15,743 nt of DNA from NCBI GenBank assembly GCA_037968855.1, contig JBBKWH010000041.1, forward strand, positions 1-15,743, read 5' to 3'. This document shows positions 1-7,031 of the stretch, one piece after another (the stretch's first letter is position 1; every line of letters starts with the position of its first letter). The notes beneath the pieces were generated by a model. That model searched no databases. It was not told the DNA's origin and was given only the letters and a program-made list of their open reading frames with translations. Position numbers and translations under genes: made by a program. Origin of the DNA: JBBKWH01 sp037968855. GTDB lineage: Bacteria > Pseudomonadota > Gammaproteobacteria > Pseudomonadales > Moraxellaceae.

Positions 1-348
1 ATACAAGCGATTCAGCAACTGGTCAGCCAGTGTACTTCGCTATCACAACTGCATCACTATATTCACTATGATGAGAATAATCTGTTTAAAACGCAGATTA
101 TGTATCCAGACTATCCTAACGCCCCCTCTTATCAGTTTGTCTATAACTTAGCCAATCATTGTGAGGATGCAACGGGATTCGCCCAGTTGATCTCGCGTAT
201 ACGCAGTGTGTTTTTACAAGTTACTGCAAATTGTTACGGCGAAGATAGCTCAGAGTATGTCTCGTATGTAGCGGCCTACGATAGACAATTAGCAGAGTGC
301 GAAGCACGATATCGCTTTACTCTAGAGCACGTCAAACGGGGGGGATAA
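1..348 (+). CDS. C-terminal part of unrecognised helical protein (5' end outside window)
   Basis: The frame is open from base 1 to the TAA at 346-348, giving 115 visible residues, so the ATG at 100 is probably internal. No family is recognised with certainty. What is visible is a probably alpha-helical segment of about 75 residues, with a NAPSYQFVYNLANHC stretch, then a GFAQLISRIR helix, then an acidic tail rich in Glu and Tyr that ends in KRGG. The pattern of short helix, Pro/Asp-rich loop, helix with a conserved-looking Cys, then Gly and a Leu/Ile-rich helix faintly recalls the small effector-associated (death-fold-like) adaptor domains of bacterial conflict systems. That is inference from pattern only. 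The gene is followed at once by a gene-poor stretch with a pseudogene remnant, so this may be the edge of an accessory region. There are no membrane segments. Confidence 0.55.
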   Translation: MQAIQQLVSQCTSLSQLHHYIHYDENNLFKTQIMYPDYPNAPSYQFVYNLANHCEDATGFAQLISRIRSVFLQVTANCYGEDSSEYVSYVAAYDRQLAECEARYRFTLEHVKRGG

Positions 349-355
349 TCTGCAC

Positions 356-466
356 CTATCGCTCACCCATCCCCTGCGACAGCGTCCGCGTGATCGGCTT
401 GGTCAGATACGACAGTACCGTCCGATCTCGCGCTTTAATTACTCTCACCATGCGCATACCATGTTG
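356..466 (-). pseudogene. Remnant of HlyD-family secretion adaptor C-terminus
   Basis: Read on the minus strand, 36 codons run from 466 to a TAG at 356-358. They encode GMRMVRV, then RTVLSYLTKPITRTLSQGM, then GER and stop. HlyD-family membrane fusion proteins of type I secretion systems characteristically end in this way, with a GM..., RTVLSYL...P and short basic-acidic end. An in-frame TAA at 467-469 cuts it off and nothing recognisable continues upstream, so only the last few per cent of a roughly 400-residue gene survives. No RBS or start belongs to it. The family match is from memory of the C-terminal motif. A chance short ORF is possible but less likely given the consecutive motif match ending exactly at a stop codon. 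Confidence 0.5.
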
Positions 467-585
467 TTAAATGATTATAGCTGGGGGTTGGGCGGTGGTA
501 AGCCAGCATCCGAGCTACAATTTGATTTTAAAATAGATGTATAGCTGGGGAGGTGCAGACGAGAATAGCCATTTAAAGCTTAGAA

Positions 586-1011
586 TCAGATTGATGAACG
601 ATTCAGCAATATGGTCAGTAGTTCATCAGGTTGATAGACCGGCACAGCAGAGCCTTTAAAATCTTTGATGTTTCGCGTCACAATTGCATCGCAATGAATA
701 TGTGCTGCTGCGCAAAACAACACCGCATCTTCAAAATCGTGTGCCTTAGCCGCCAATGCCATCTCGATCACTGATGTATTAACAGGCGCAACACTAAACA
801 GATGCATGAGCAGTTGCACATGATGTTCAGCAGCTACTTTTCCTAAGTGCTTTGCAAGCAGATAATATAACGTCGTCACGGTCGTTGCGCCTAAAACGCC
901 TTCGATGTCATGGCGTTCAGCTTGTGCCATCAGTTGGCTGGCGGTCTCAAAAAAAGGAGCGCGCTTCATCAATGCGTCTAAAATGACATTGGTATCAAAC
1001 AGCACTTTCAT
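586..1011 (-). CDS. PIN-domain ribonuclease toxin (VapC-like)
   Basis: This 141-residue protein has the PIN-domain layout. The N-terminal strand has FDTN with D6 and N8, plus D12. A central helix holds TTVTTLYYLL. HDFEDAV gives D92, E94 and D95, and IVTRNIKDF gives D117. These acidic residues would hold the Mg2+ of a single-strand endoribonuclease. Family length is usually 130-150 residues, so it looks complete. Its ATG overlaps the TGA of the upstream gene by 4 bases (1008-1011), which is typical of translational coupling in toxin-antitoxin pairs. The upstream gene encodes a ribbon-helix-helix-type antitoxin. The RNA target cannot be read from the sequence. The PIN call is strong and the toxin role follows from the pairing. 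Confidence 0.88.
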   Translation of the reverse strand: MKVLFDTNVILDALMKRAPFFETASQLMAQAERHDIEGVLGATTVTTLYYLLAKHLGKVAAEHHVQLLMHLFSVAPVNTSVIEMALAAKAHDFEDAVLFCAAAHIHCDAIVTRNIKDFKGSAVPVYQPDELLTILLNRSSI

Positions 1012-1304
1012 TGGTATTTTTCCGCCAGATAGTCTCTATAATCCTGTTTGTCGTTGTTGATGGTGTCACGATTAGTGGTGGTGCTAACTGTGTGTTGCGT
1101 GCTGTCGTTGATAGACGCAAGCACACCGCATAATTGTGCAGTAATGGGCGGCAATGGCGTACTGACCGGCGCAGTTGTTGAGGCGTGTAATTGCATAAAA
1201 TAGTCAGCAACTAATTGCGATAGCGACTTGCCAGAATGTTTTGCATAGTCCTTGGCTTTACTGATCAACGCCTCTTCAAGCCGAATGGTGAGTTTGGTCT
1301 GCAT
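1008..1304 (-). CDS. Antitoxin of PIN toxin, DUF6364-like ribbon-helix-helix protein
   Basis: The start chosen is the ATG at 1304-1302, because the sequence GAAGGGG lies about 8 bases before it. An in-frame upstream ATG falls inside that ribosome binding site and is unlikely to be used. The 98-residue product begins with a strand-helix-helix unit (TKLTIRLEEALISKAKDYA, then KSLSQLVADYF) that matches DUF6364/VapB-like DNA-binding antitoxins. Next comes a low-complexity Thr/Ser/Pro linker of about 50 residues and an acidic-aromatic tail (DYRDYLAEKYQ), the usual kind of toxin-neutralising peptide. It precedes and overlaps the PIN toxin by 4 bases. Expected role: dimerise, repress its own promoter and mask the toxin active site. 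The domain call rests on motif memory. Confidence 0.8.
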   Translation of the reverse strand: MQTKLTIRLEEALISKAKDYAKHSGKSLSQLVADYFMQLHASTTAPVSTPLPPITAQLCGVLASINDSTQHTVSTTTNRDTINNDKQDYRDYLAEKYQ

Positions 1305-1320
1305 GACTTGCCCCTTCATA

Positions 1321-1369
1321 AGCCGTATCATTTAAAAATAATTGTACGGCTCTGATAAGCCTTTGACAA
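1321..1369 (-). promoter_or_regulatory. Sigma70-type promoter with operator-like inverted repeat for the toxin-antitoxin pair
   Basis: On the minus strand a -35 TTGTCA (bases 1369-1364) and a -10 TACAAT (1346-1341) are separated by exactly 17 bases, giving a leader of about 30 bases to the antitoxin ATG. A 7-base inverted repeat, AGCCGTA (1321-1327) and TACGGCT (1345-1351), brackets the -10 and probable start point. A second short repeat, GGCT/AGCC, occupies 1349-1362 in the spacer. These are plausible binding sites for the ribbon-helix-helix antitoxin. Confidence 0.6.
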
Positions 1370-1400
1370 GATGGATCATGAATTGCTGTTTTGATCATGG

Positions 1401-1428
1401 TGATTTGCCAACATTGATTTGCCAACAT
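1401..1428. repeat. Two tandem copies of a 14-base repeat
   Basis: TGATTTGCCAACAT occurs at 1401-1414 and again, identically, at 1415-1428. A third partial copy starts as TGATC. It lies between the divergent toxin-antitoxin pair and the AlkB gene, so it could be a recent duplication or a repeated regulator site. Confidence 0.85.
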
Positions 1429-1455
1429 TGATCAGCCATCTATCACGCTTTAACA

Positions 1456-1469
1456 GGTATCTGGATACC
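1456..1469. promoter_or_regulatory. Palindrome GGTATC-TG-GATACC just upstream of the AlkB gene
   Basis: Perfect 6-base arms with a 2-base centre end four bases before the AlkB ATG. No good Shine-Dalgarno is visible there, so the palindrome occupies the translation initiation region and could be an operator or an mRNA hairpin. A function is inferred only from position. Confidence 0.4.
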
Positions 1470-1473
1470 CGCC

Positions 1474-2217
1474 ATGATCAACGACCTCTTCAGCCCACAT
1501 GACGATCCCATCGTCCAAACCATTGGCTATCAAGGGCGCTATCCGGCGCAACTGGATGGGTCTGGTCGTGGCTTTGAGATTAGTTTGCCCGACGGTCAGT
1601 TGTACTACGCGCCGCAGTTTTTAAGCTCACGCATTGCCGACCGTTGCTTAGATGTATTGCTGGCCAATGACCGCTATGACTGGCGGTACACCGACTGGAT
1701 CAACGTGCCCGATCTCGACCAGATCAACTGGCATTTGATTGATTGGCAACGTCGCCCAATCACGATGTATGGCAAGACCTATCACCCCAAGCGGCTATTG
1801 GCATGGCACGGCGATGTCGATTATGCCTACTCTGGCGTGAATCATCGGGCGGCGGCGTGGAATGCGCCGTTAGATTGGCTACGGGGTCAGATTGAACAGG
1901 TCTGTGCAGCGCGTTTTAATAGCGTGTTGCTCAACTGGTATCGCTCTGGTCAAGACCAAATGGGCTGGCATAGCGATAACGAAGCCGAGCTGGGCCAGCA
2001 GCCGGTGATTGCCTCGCTGAGTCTTGGCGTGGCACGACGTTTTATGCTCAGGCGCAACGATGACCATGCGCATAAAGTTGAGTTTTTGTTGCCGCATGGT
2101 GCATTGCTGATCATGTCTGGCACAACCCAACAGTATTGGCAGCATAGCGTGCCAAAAATGGCCAAGGTCAGTGATAGCCGCATCAACTTAACCTTTCGTT
2201 ATACCCATCCGCGTTGA
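1474..2217 (+). CDS. alkB: AlkB-family 2-oxoglutarate/Fe(II) dioxygenase (alkylated DNA repair)
   Basis: The 247-residue protein carries the full AlkB active-site pattern. N154-x-Y156 with G159 and D161 leads to H166-S-D168, the first two iron ligands. H224 is the third ligand, and R236-I-N-L-T-F-R242 contains the arginines that bind 2-oxoglutarate. The PKRLLAWHGD segment near 105-114 matches the family's PR..xWyG strand. Such enzymes oxidise methyl or etheno adducts on DNA bases and release them as aldehydes. An N-terminal extension of about 40 residues and the overall order are closer to ALKBH2/3-type bacterial homologues than to the E. coli Ada-linked AlkB. The start at 1474 lacks a strong ribosome binding site. 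No ada gene is nearby, so adaptive-response control is not shown. Confidence 0.92.
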   Translation: MINDLFSPHDDPIVQTIGYQGRYPAQLDGSGRGFEISLPDGQLYYAPQFLSSRIADRCLDVLLANDRYDWRYTDWINVPDLDQINWHLIDWQRRPITMYGKTYHPKRLLAWHGDVDYAYSGVNHRAAAWNAPLDWLRGQIEQVCAARFNSVLLNWYRSGQDQMGWHSDNEAELGQQPVIASLSLGVARRFMLRRNDDHAHKVEFLLPHGALLIMSGTTQQYWQHSVPKMAKVSDSRINLTFRYTHPR

Positions 2218-2412
2218 TTTTAAGATCCGCTTAATATCGATATGTTGCAGTCTGTTGTGCTTTGTAGTGCGCTTGATACGTGATTTGTCGCTTTAAATTG
2301 TCCAAAAAAATTTTGCTGAAAAAACTGCTTATTGTCGCTGACATATCACAGCGTCAGTCAAAGCTTAGGTGTCGTATTGCCACCAGCTATCTGTTATTGC
2401 GTGGAGGCCATC

Positions 2413-2916
2413 ATGAAACTTCAGATTAATCAGGTGATGCACGACATTGATGTCGATATCCGCACCTCTCTATTGGACGTTTGCCGCGAGCATTTGGGTT
2501 TAACCGGATCAAAAAAAGGCTGTGATCATGGGCAGTGTGGTGCTTGCACCATGTTGGTCAACGGTCAGCGTATCAATAGCTGCCTGACTCTTGCGGTGAT
2601 GCACGAAGGCGACCAGATCACCACCATTGAAGGATTGGGTACACCCGACGATTTGTCTGATCTACAACAAGCGTTTGTTGATGAAGATGCTTTTCAATGT
2701 GGCTACTGCACGTCTGGGCAAATCTGTTCGGCTACCGCCATGCTGGGTGAACTGAAACAAGGCTGGCCAAGCCATGTGTCCGATACTCTTGATGGCCCTG
2801 CTCGACCAAGCGCCGAGGAAATTGCCGAACGCATGAGCGGTAACGTCTGTCGCTGTGCCGCCTACCCCAATATTGTCCGCGCCATTCAACGCATCGCGAT
2901 GGAGCAGCAGGCATGA
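2413..2916 (+). CDS. paoA: Aldehyde oxidoreductase [2Fe-2S] subunit (PaoA/YagT type)
   Basis: The start chosen is the ATG at 2413, preceded by GGAGG at 2403-2407. A longer reading from TTG 2332 has no such site. The 167-residue protein has a plant-type ferredoxin domain with C37, C42, C45 and C57. A second, helical [2Fe-2S] domain has C96-x2-C99 and C146-x-C148. It therefore holds both iron-sulfur clusters that pass electrons from the molybdenum centre to FAD. The GNVCRCAAYPNIVRAI ending is typical of the PaoA/YagT branch. Unlike E. coli PaoA, no twin-arginine signal is present, so this enzyme is probably cytoplasmic. The gene overlaps the next one by 4 bases (ATGA at 2913-2916), showing an operon. 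Confidence 0.9.
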   Translation: MKLQINQVMHDIDVDIRTSLLDVCREHLGLTGSKKGCDHGQCGACTMLVNGQRINSCLTLAVMHEGDQITTIEGLGTPDDLSDLQQAFVDEDAFQCGYCTSGQICSATAMLGELKQGWPSHVSDTLDGPARPSAEEIAERMSGNVCRCAAYPNIVRAIQRIAMEQQA

Positions 2917-3932
2917 AATCATTTGACTACGTCCGCGCGCTCGACACGCAACAGGCCACCCAAGCCGCTGTGGTCAATAGCCACTATATTGCCGGTGGAA
3001 CCAACCTATTGGACTTGATGAAACACCAGATCGAAACCCCGATCAAGCTGGTGGATATTTCGCGCCTACCACTGACCGACGTGGAAGACATGGCCGATGG
3101 TGGGCTAAAAATTGGCGCATTGGTGACCAATAGCGATCTTGCTGCGCATCCACGGGTGATCCGTGATTATCCAGTGCTGTCGCGCGCATTGCTGGCGGGC
3201 GCGTCAGGCCAACTGCGCAACAAAGCCACCACCGGCGGTAATCTGTTGCAGCGCACCCGTTGCTATTATTTTTATGCGCCTGATAGTGCGTGTAACAAGC
3301 GCATCCCCAATTCTGGCTGTCCGGCGCAGCAAGGGGCTAACCGTATGCATGCTATTTTGGGCACCAGTAGCGCCTGTATTGCCCAGCACCCGTCCGATAT
3401 GGCAGTGGCCATGCGTGCCTTAGATGCACAAGTCCTGACCCAAAAAACCGATGGCAGCACACGGCAGATTGATCTGGCCGATTTTTACTTACTGCCAGCG
3501 CAACAGCCTGAGCGTGAAAACGTCTTAGAACAAGGCGAACTCATCACCCATGTGATCTTGCCACCTGCACCCAAAGGCATGCAGCAGTATCAAAAAGTCC
3601 GTGATCGCGCCTCGTATGCCTTTGCCATGTTGTCGATTGCGCTAGTTGTGGATGGCGATGCCGAGCAGATTCGTGATATTCGCTTGGCCTTTGGTGGTAT
3701 TGGCAGCAGACCATGGCGCGATCCGGCGGTTGAAGCATTATTGATTGGCAAAAAACCCAGCATTGCCTTGTTTCAACAAGCTGCTGACCTGTTACTTGCC
3801 GAGGCCAAAGGCTCCGGTGATAACGATTTTAAAATTCCATTGACCCGCCGTACCCTGACCGCGCTGCTACAAAACGCACTGTTGCCACCCGCACCGCTGC
3901 CGTCTGCACCGATCCAACAGGGAGATGCCTAA
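2913..3932 (+). CDS. paoB: Aldehyde oxidoreductase FAD subunit with [4Fe-4S] site (PaoB/YagS type)
   Basis: This 339-residue PCMH-type FAD protein has the FAD-binding turns IAGGTNLLDLM (residues 26-36) and TTGGNLLQ (106-113). It also has C117, C127, C136 and C155 within the insertion that reads RTRC, CNKR, GCPA and SACIA. In E. coli PaoB this insertion carries an extra [4Fe-4S] cluster, a hallmark that separates PaoABC from ordinary xanthine dehydrogenases. The subunit takes electrons from the [2Fe-2S] partner and delivers them to an acceptor. Start and stop overlap both neighbours by 4 bases and 1 base, so all three subunits should be made from one message in a fixed ratio. The length is usual for the family. 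Confidence 0.9.
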   Translation: MKSFDYVRALDTQQATQAAVVNSHYIAGGTNLLDLMKHQIETPIKLVDISRLPLTDVEDMADGGLKIGALVTNSDLAAHPRVIRDYPVLSRALLAGASGQLRNKATTGGNLLQRTRCYYFYAPDSACNKRIPNSGCPAQQGANRMHAILGTSSACIAQHPSDMAVAMRALDAQVLTQKTDGSTRQIDLADFYLLPAQQPERENVLEQGELITHVILPPAPKGMQQYQKVRDRASYAFAMLSIALVVDGDAEQIRDIRLAFGGIGSRPWRDPAVEALLIGKKPSIALFQQAADLLLAEAKGSGDNDFKIPLTRRTLTALLQNALLPPAPLPSAPIQQGDA

Positions 3933-6175
3933 TGTTTGCCAAAAAACCCGCCGAAAAATCACTGGTGATGGATCAACCTATTCATCAATCTCTGCTGGAT
4001 CACGTGCAATATCCCAGCGTTGGCAAGCCGTTAAGCCGCATCGATGGCCCGCTGAAAGTCAGCGGCCAAGCCACGTATTCTGCCGAATACAACATTGACG
4101 CCAAGCACGGCACACTGTTGCATGGCTATTTGGTTAGCAGCACCATTGGTTCGGGCAGTGTGATCAAGCTACACGAAGATACCGCACTGGCGGTCGATGG
4201 TGTGGTGGCAGTGATCCATGACCCGCACACCTTTGCCCGTAATGCACAACAAGGCGGACAAGAGGCCGCACCCACCCAAGGCATTGAACAAGTGGCCTAT
4301 ATGGGTCAGCCGATTGCCTTGGTGGTCGCCACAACGTTTGAGGCGGCACGCGAAGGCGCCAAAGCACTGCTGGTGGATTATAAAACCCATGATGGGGTAT
4401 TTGATTTTGATCAAGCCTTGCCAGACAAACAACCGATTGCTGGCGGCAGCGATGGGCCACAGCAACAACATCAACCTGAGCAAGCCTTAGCTAATGCAGC
4501 GGTTAGTGTTGATCTCACCTTTACCACACCCAGCCAAAACAGCGCTGCGATGGAGCCACACGCCACCATCGCCTACTGGGAAGGCGATCAACTGGTATTG
4601 CATTCGTCTATGCAAATGCTGGCCAGTTGTCGCAAGCAAATCGCCGATGCCCTAAAGCTCAAGCCAGAGCAAGTGCGCTTGGTTGCACGCTTCGTTGGTG
4701 GTGGTTTTGGCTCCAAGCTGGGCATCTCGCCAGAATCGATTGCGGCGGCGCTGGCGGCCAAGCAACTAGGCCAGCCAGTCAAAGTGGTAATGAGCCGCCC
4801 ACAGGTGTTTGAAGCCACTGTACGCCGAACCAACACCTTACAGCGCGTGGCCTTGGGTGCCGATGCCGACGGTCATTTGCATACCGTGATTCATAACAGT
4901 GTCTCGTCTAACCTGCCGGACGAAATCTTTTATGAACCCTGTGCCTTGGCCACCAAGTTTTTGTATGCCGGTCAAAATCGCCAAGCGCGCTATGACATGG
5001 TACGGATGAATCTGGGTCTGTCCGGCTCAATGCGCGCACCCGGTGAAGCGGTCGGCCTGATCGCCTTAGAATGCGCGATGGACGAACTGGCCGAAAAACT
5101 GCACCTCGACCCCATCGAACTACGCCGACGCAATGATCCCAGCGTCAACCCCAGCGAAGACACGCCGTTTTCGAGCCGTAGCCTGACCGCTGCCCTCACG
5201 CAAGGGGCACAGTCATTTGGCTGGGACAAACGCAATCCCAAACCGGCGCAACAACGTGATGGCGACTGGCTGATTGGCATGGGCGTAGCGTCTGCGGCGC
5301 GCAGTAATTTGCTTAACCCTTCGCAAGCGCAAGTCACGCTAAATCCTGACGGTACGGCGGTGGTCTGCACTGATATGACCGACATTGGCACGGGTAGCTA
5401 CACCATTTTTGCCCAAATTGCTGCCGATTTGCTCGGGCTGCCGGTCGATCAGATACAGGTCAAATTGGGTGATACTGACTTTCCACCGGCGGCTGGTTCT
5501 GGCGGCAGTTGGGGTGCAACCAGTGCAGGTAGCTCAATTTATGTGGCCTGCCAACAAGTACGTGAGATGCTGGCTAAACAAGCTGGCATTGACCTCGATC
5601 AACTTGCGCTACGCGATGGCCAAGTGCTTGGCGGTAAAGCGCCAACAGCATTGGCTGATGTGATCAAAAAGCCCCTCGTCGCACTGGGCAAGATTGATCA
5701 AGGCAAAATGAACAAAGACTACAGCCAAGCGGCCTATGGGGCGCATTTTGTCGAAGTCGGCGTACATGTGGTCACGGGTGAAATTCGGGTACGGCGGATG
5801 CTGGGTGTATTTGCAGCCGGTCGAATTTTGAATGAAAAAACCGCCCGTTCACAGTGTTATGGCGGTATGACCTTTGGCATTGGCTCGGCGCTAATGGAAC
5901 ACCTGATGCACGACAGCCGCGACGGTCGGGTGATCAATCACGACTTGGCCGAATACCATGTCCCAGTCAATGCCGACGTGCCATCGCTTGAAGTCGAATT
6001 CATCACCGAACGCGATCCTTATGCCAACCCGCTGCAAGCCAAAGGCATTGGTGAACTCGGAATTGCCGGTGCAGGTGCGGCGATTGCCAACGCGGTCTAT
6101 CACGCCACCGGCAAGCGCATCTATGACTTCCCTATAACGCTCGATAAAGTGCTAGACGCGTTGCCTGCGTTATAA
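3932..6175 (+). CDS. paoC: Aldehyde oxidoreductase molybdopterin-binding subunit (PaoC/YagR type)
   Basis: The 747-residue protein is a full-length molybdopterin subunit of the xanthine oxidase family. Recognisable elements are the N-terminal a/b-hammerhead (about 35-150), FVGGGFGSK (254-262), SMRAPGE with R368, DIGTGSY (484-490), AGSGGSWGATSAGSS (521-535) and KGIGELG, whose E708 corresponds to the catalytic glutamate. It should oxidise aldehydes, probably aromatic ones as in E. coli, to acids with water as oxygen donor. The start overlaps the previous stop as TAATG with GGGAG before it. No PaoD/XdhC-type cofactor-insertion chaperone is found in the window, so it must be encoded elsewhere or be dispensable. 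The substrate is inferred from family only. Confidence 0.9.
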   Translation: MFAKKPAEKSLVMDQPIHQSLLDHVQYPSVGKPLSRIDGPLKVSGQATYSAEYNIDAKHGTLLHGYLVSSTIGSGSVIKLHEDTALAVDGVVAVIHDPHTFARNAQQGGQEAAPTQGIEQVAYMGQPIALVVATTFEAAREGAKALLVDYKTHDGVFDFDQALPDKQPIAGGSDGPQQQHQPEQALANAAVSVDLTFTTPSQNSAAMEPHATIAYWEGDQLVLHSSMQMLASCRKQIADALKLKPEQVRLVARFVGGGFGSKLGISPESIAAALAAKQLGQPVKVVMSRPQVFEATVRRTNTLQRVALGADADGHLHTVIHNSVSSNLPDEIFYEPCALATKFLYAGQNRQARYDMVRMNLGLSGSMRAPGEAVGLIALECAMDELAEKLHLDPIELRRRNDPSVNPSEDTPFSSRSLTAALTQGAQSFGWDKRNPKPAQQRDGDWLIGMGVASAARSNLLNPSQAQVTLNPDGTAVVCTDMTDIGTGSYTIFAQIAADLLGLPVDQIQVKLGDTDFPPAAGSGGSWGATSAGSSIYVACQQVREMLAKQAGIDLDQLALRDGQVLGGKAPTALADVIKKPLVALGKIDQGKMNKDYSQAAYGAHFVEVGVHVVTGEIRVRRMLGVFAAGRILNEKTARSQCYGGMTFGIGSALMEHLMHDSRDGRVINHDLAEYHVPVNADVPSLEVEFITERDPYANPLQAKGIGELGIAGAGAAIANAVYHATGKRIYDFPITLDKVLDALPAL

Positions 6176-6213
6176 GGGCATCATCATCGCAGTCTAGAAC
6201 GTCAGACTCATGG

Positions 6214-6270
6214 TTGATCCATTGGCCTGTGCCCATATTACTCCTATATTGGGATCAGGCCATTGATCAA
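6214..6270. repeat. Long imperfect inverted repeat between paoC and the FrnE-like gene
   Basis: The left arm at 6214-6229 (TTGATC...TGGCCTG) faces the right arm at 6256-6270 (CAGGCCA...GATCAA). The inner arms CCCATAT (6232-6238) and ATATTGGG (6246-6253) extend the stem. A T-run is absent, so it is not a classical terminator. It may be a factor-binding site, a message-stabilising hairpin or an extragenic palindrome. Confidence 0.6.
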
Positions 6271-6289
6271 CATCATCACGGAGACACCC

Positions 6290-6979
6290 ATGTCCACCGC
6301 ACAAGCAGCAGCTCAAGCCACAGCACAACAACCCATCCACATCGATATCGTGTCTGATGTAATGTGTCCATGGTGCGTCATTGGCTATCGGCAGCTTGCG
6401 ACTGCATTAGAGGCCACTGGCACGCCGTATGAACTCCAGTGGCATCCGTTTGAATTAAACCCGCAAATGCCAGCCGAAGGCCAAAACTTACGTGAACACG
6501 TGGCCGAAAAATACGGCAGCAGCAAACAACAGTCCGACGACAGCCGCCGCCAAATGACCCAGATCGGCACTGAGCTTGGCTTTGATTTTAACTTTAGCGA
6601 TGACACACGCATGCACAACACGTTTAACGTGCATCAGTTATTGCATTGGGCTAATCAGTACGGCCGTATGCATGATCTAAAGCAAGCCCTGTTTAGCGCT
6701 CACTTTAGCCACAACCAAAACCTGTCGGATGACACTGTGCTGGCTCAGATCGCCGCAGATATTGGTCTAGACCACGCCGAAGCCTTAGCTGTTTTGGCAG
6801 ATCAACGCTTTGCTAATGACGTGCGCCAAGCTGAGCAGCACTGGCAGCGTCAGGGTATCCGTGGAGTACCAGCGGTCATTTTTAACCGTCGACATTTGGT
6901 CACGGGAGCGCAAGGGGTGGATAATTATACCAGCATCCTCAAACAGTTGGCTGAGCTTGTGGATGATGGGGCGGTGTAA
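6290..6979 (+). CDS. FrnE-like DsbA-family thiol oxidoreductase
   Basis: The start chosen is the ATG at 6290, with GGAGA six bases upstream. The earlier in-frame TTG at 6263 lies inside the inverted repeat. The 229-residue protein has a Thr/Ala/Gln-rich N-terminus, then a thioredoxin-like strand ending in SDVMCPWC, with active-site C26-P-W-C29. A helical insertion follows (about 60-180), and then RGVPAVIF with the cis-proline P194. FrnE proteins are cytoplasmic DsbA-like oxidoreductases linked with oxidative-stress tolerance. 2-hydroxychromene-2-carboxylate isomerases share the fold but usually lack the CxxC pair, which is present here. No signal peptide is seen. It is on the same strand as paoC but 114 bases away, so co-transcription is uncertain. 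Confidence 0.85.
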   Translation: MSTAQAAAQATAQQPIHIDIVSDVMCPWCVIGYRQLATALEATGTPYELQWHPFELNPQMPAEGQNLREHVAEKYGSSKQQSDDSRRQMTQIGTELGFDFNFSDDTRMHNTFNVHQLLHWANQYGRMHDLKQALFSAHFSHNQNLSDDTVLAQIAADIGLDHAEALAVLADQRFANDVRQAEQHWQRQGIRGVPAVIFNRRHLVTGAQGVDNYTSILKQLAELVDDGAV

Positions 6980-6981
6980 GC

Positions 6982-7019
6982 TTTGACATCAAGCGTCAAA
7001 CAATTATTGTTTTTGATGT
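6982..7019 (+). terminator. Candidate terminator after the FrnE-like gene
   Basis: Nested inverted repeats begin three bases after the stop codon. TTTGAC (6982-6987) pairs with GTCAAA (6995-7000). AAACAAT-T-ATTGTTT (6998-7012) is a perfect 15-base palindrome followed by TT. ACATCAA (6986-6992) can pair with TTGATGT (7013-7019). The stems are AT-rich and mutually exclusive, so this is a terminator candidate of moderate strength. Confidence 0.45.
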
Positions 7020-7031
7020 GAGTGGAACGCG

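Noticed and set aside
995..1210. 71-codon minus-strand frame inside the antitoxin gene
   Set aside because: It is an alternative frame of the antitoxin-toxin region and has no domain.
2272..2290. Possible promoter TTGATA...TAAATT for the pao operon
   Set aside because: The spacer is only 15 bases, so the match is too weak to list as a feature.
2332..2412. 27-residue N-terminal extension of the [2Fe-2S] subunit from TTG
   Set aside because: There is no ribosome binding site at the TTG and no twin-arginine signal. GGAGG directly precedes the ATG at 2413, where homologous proteins begin.
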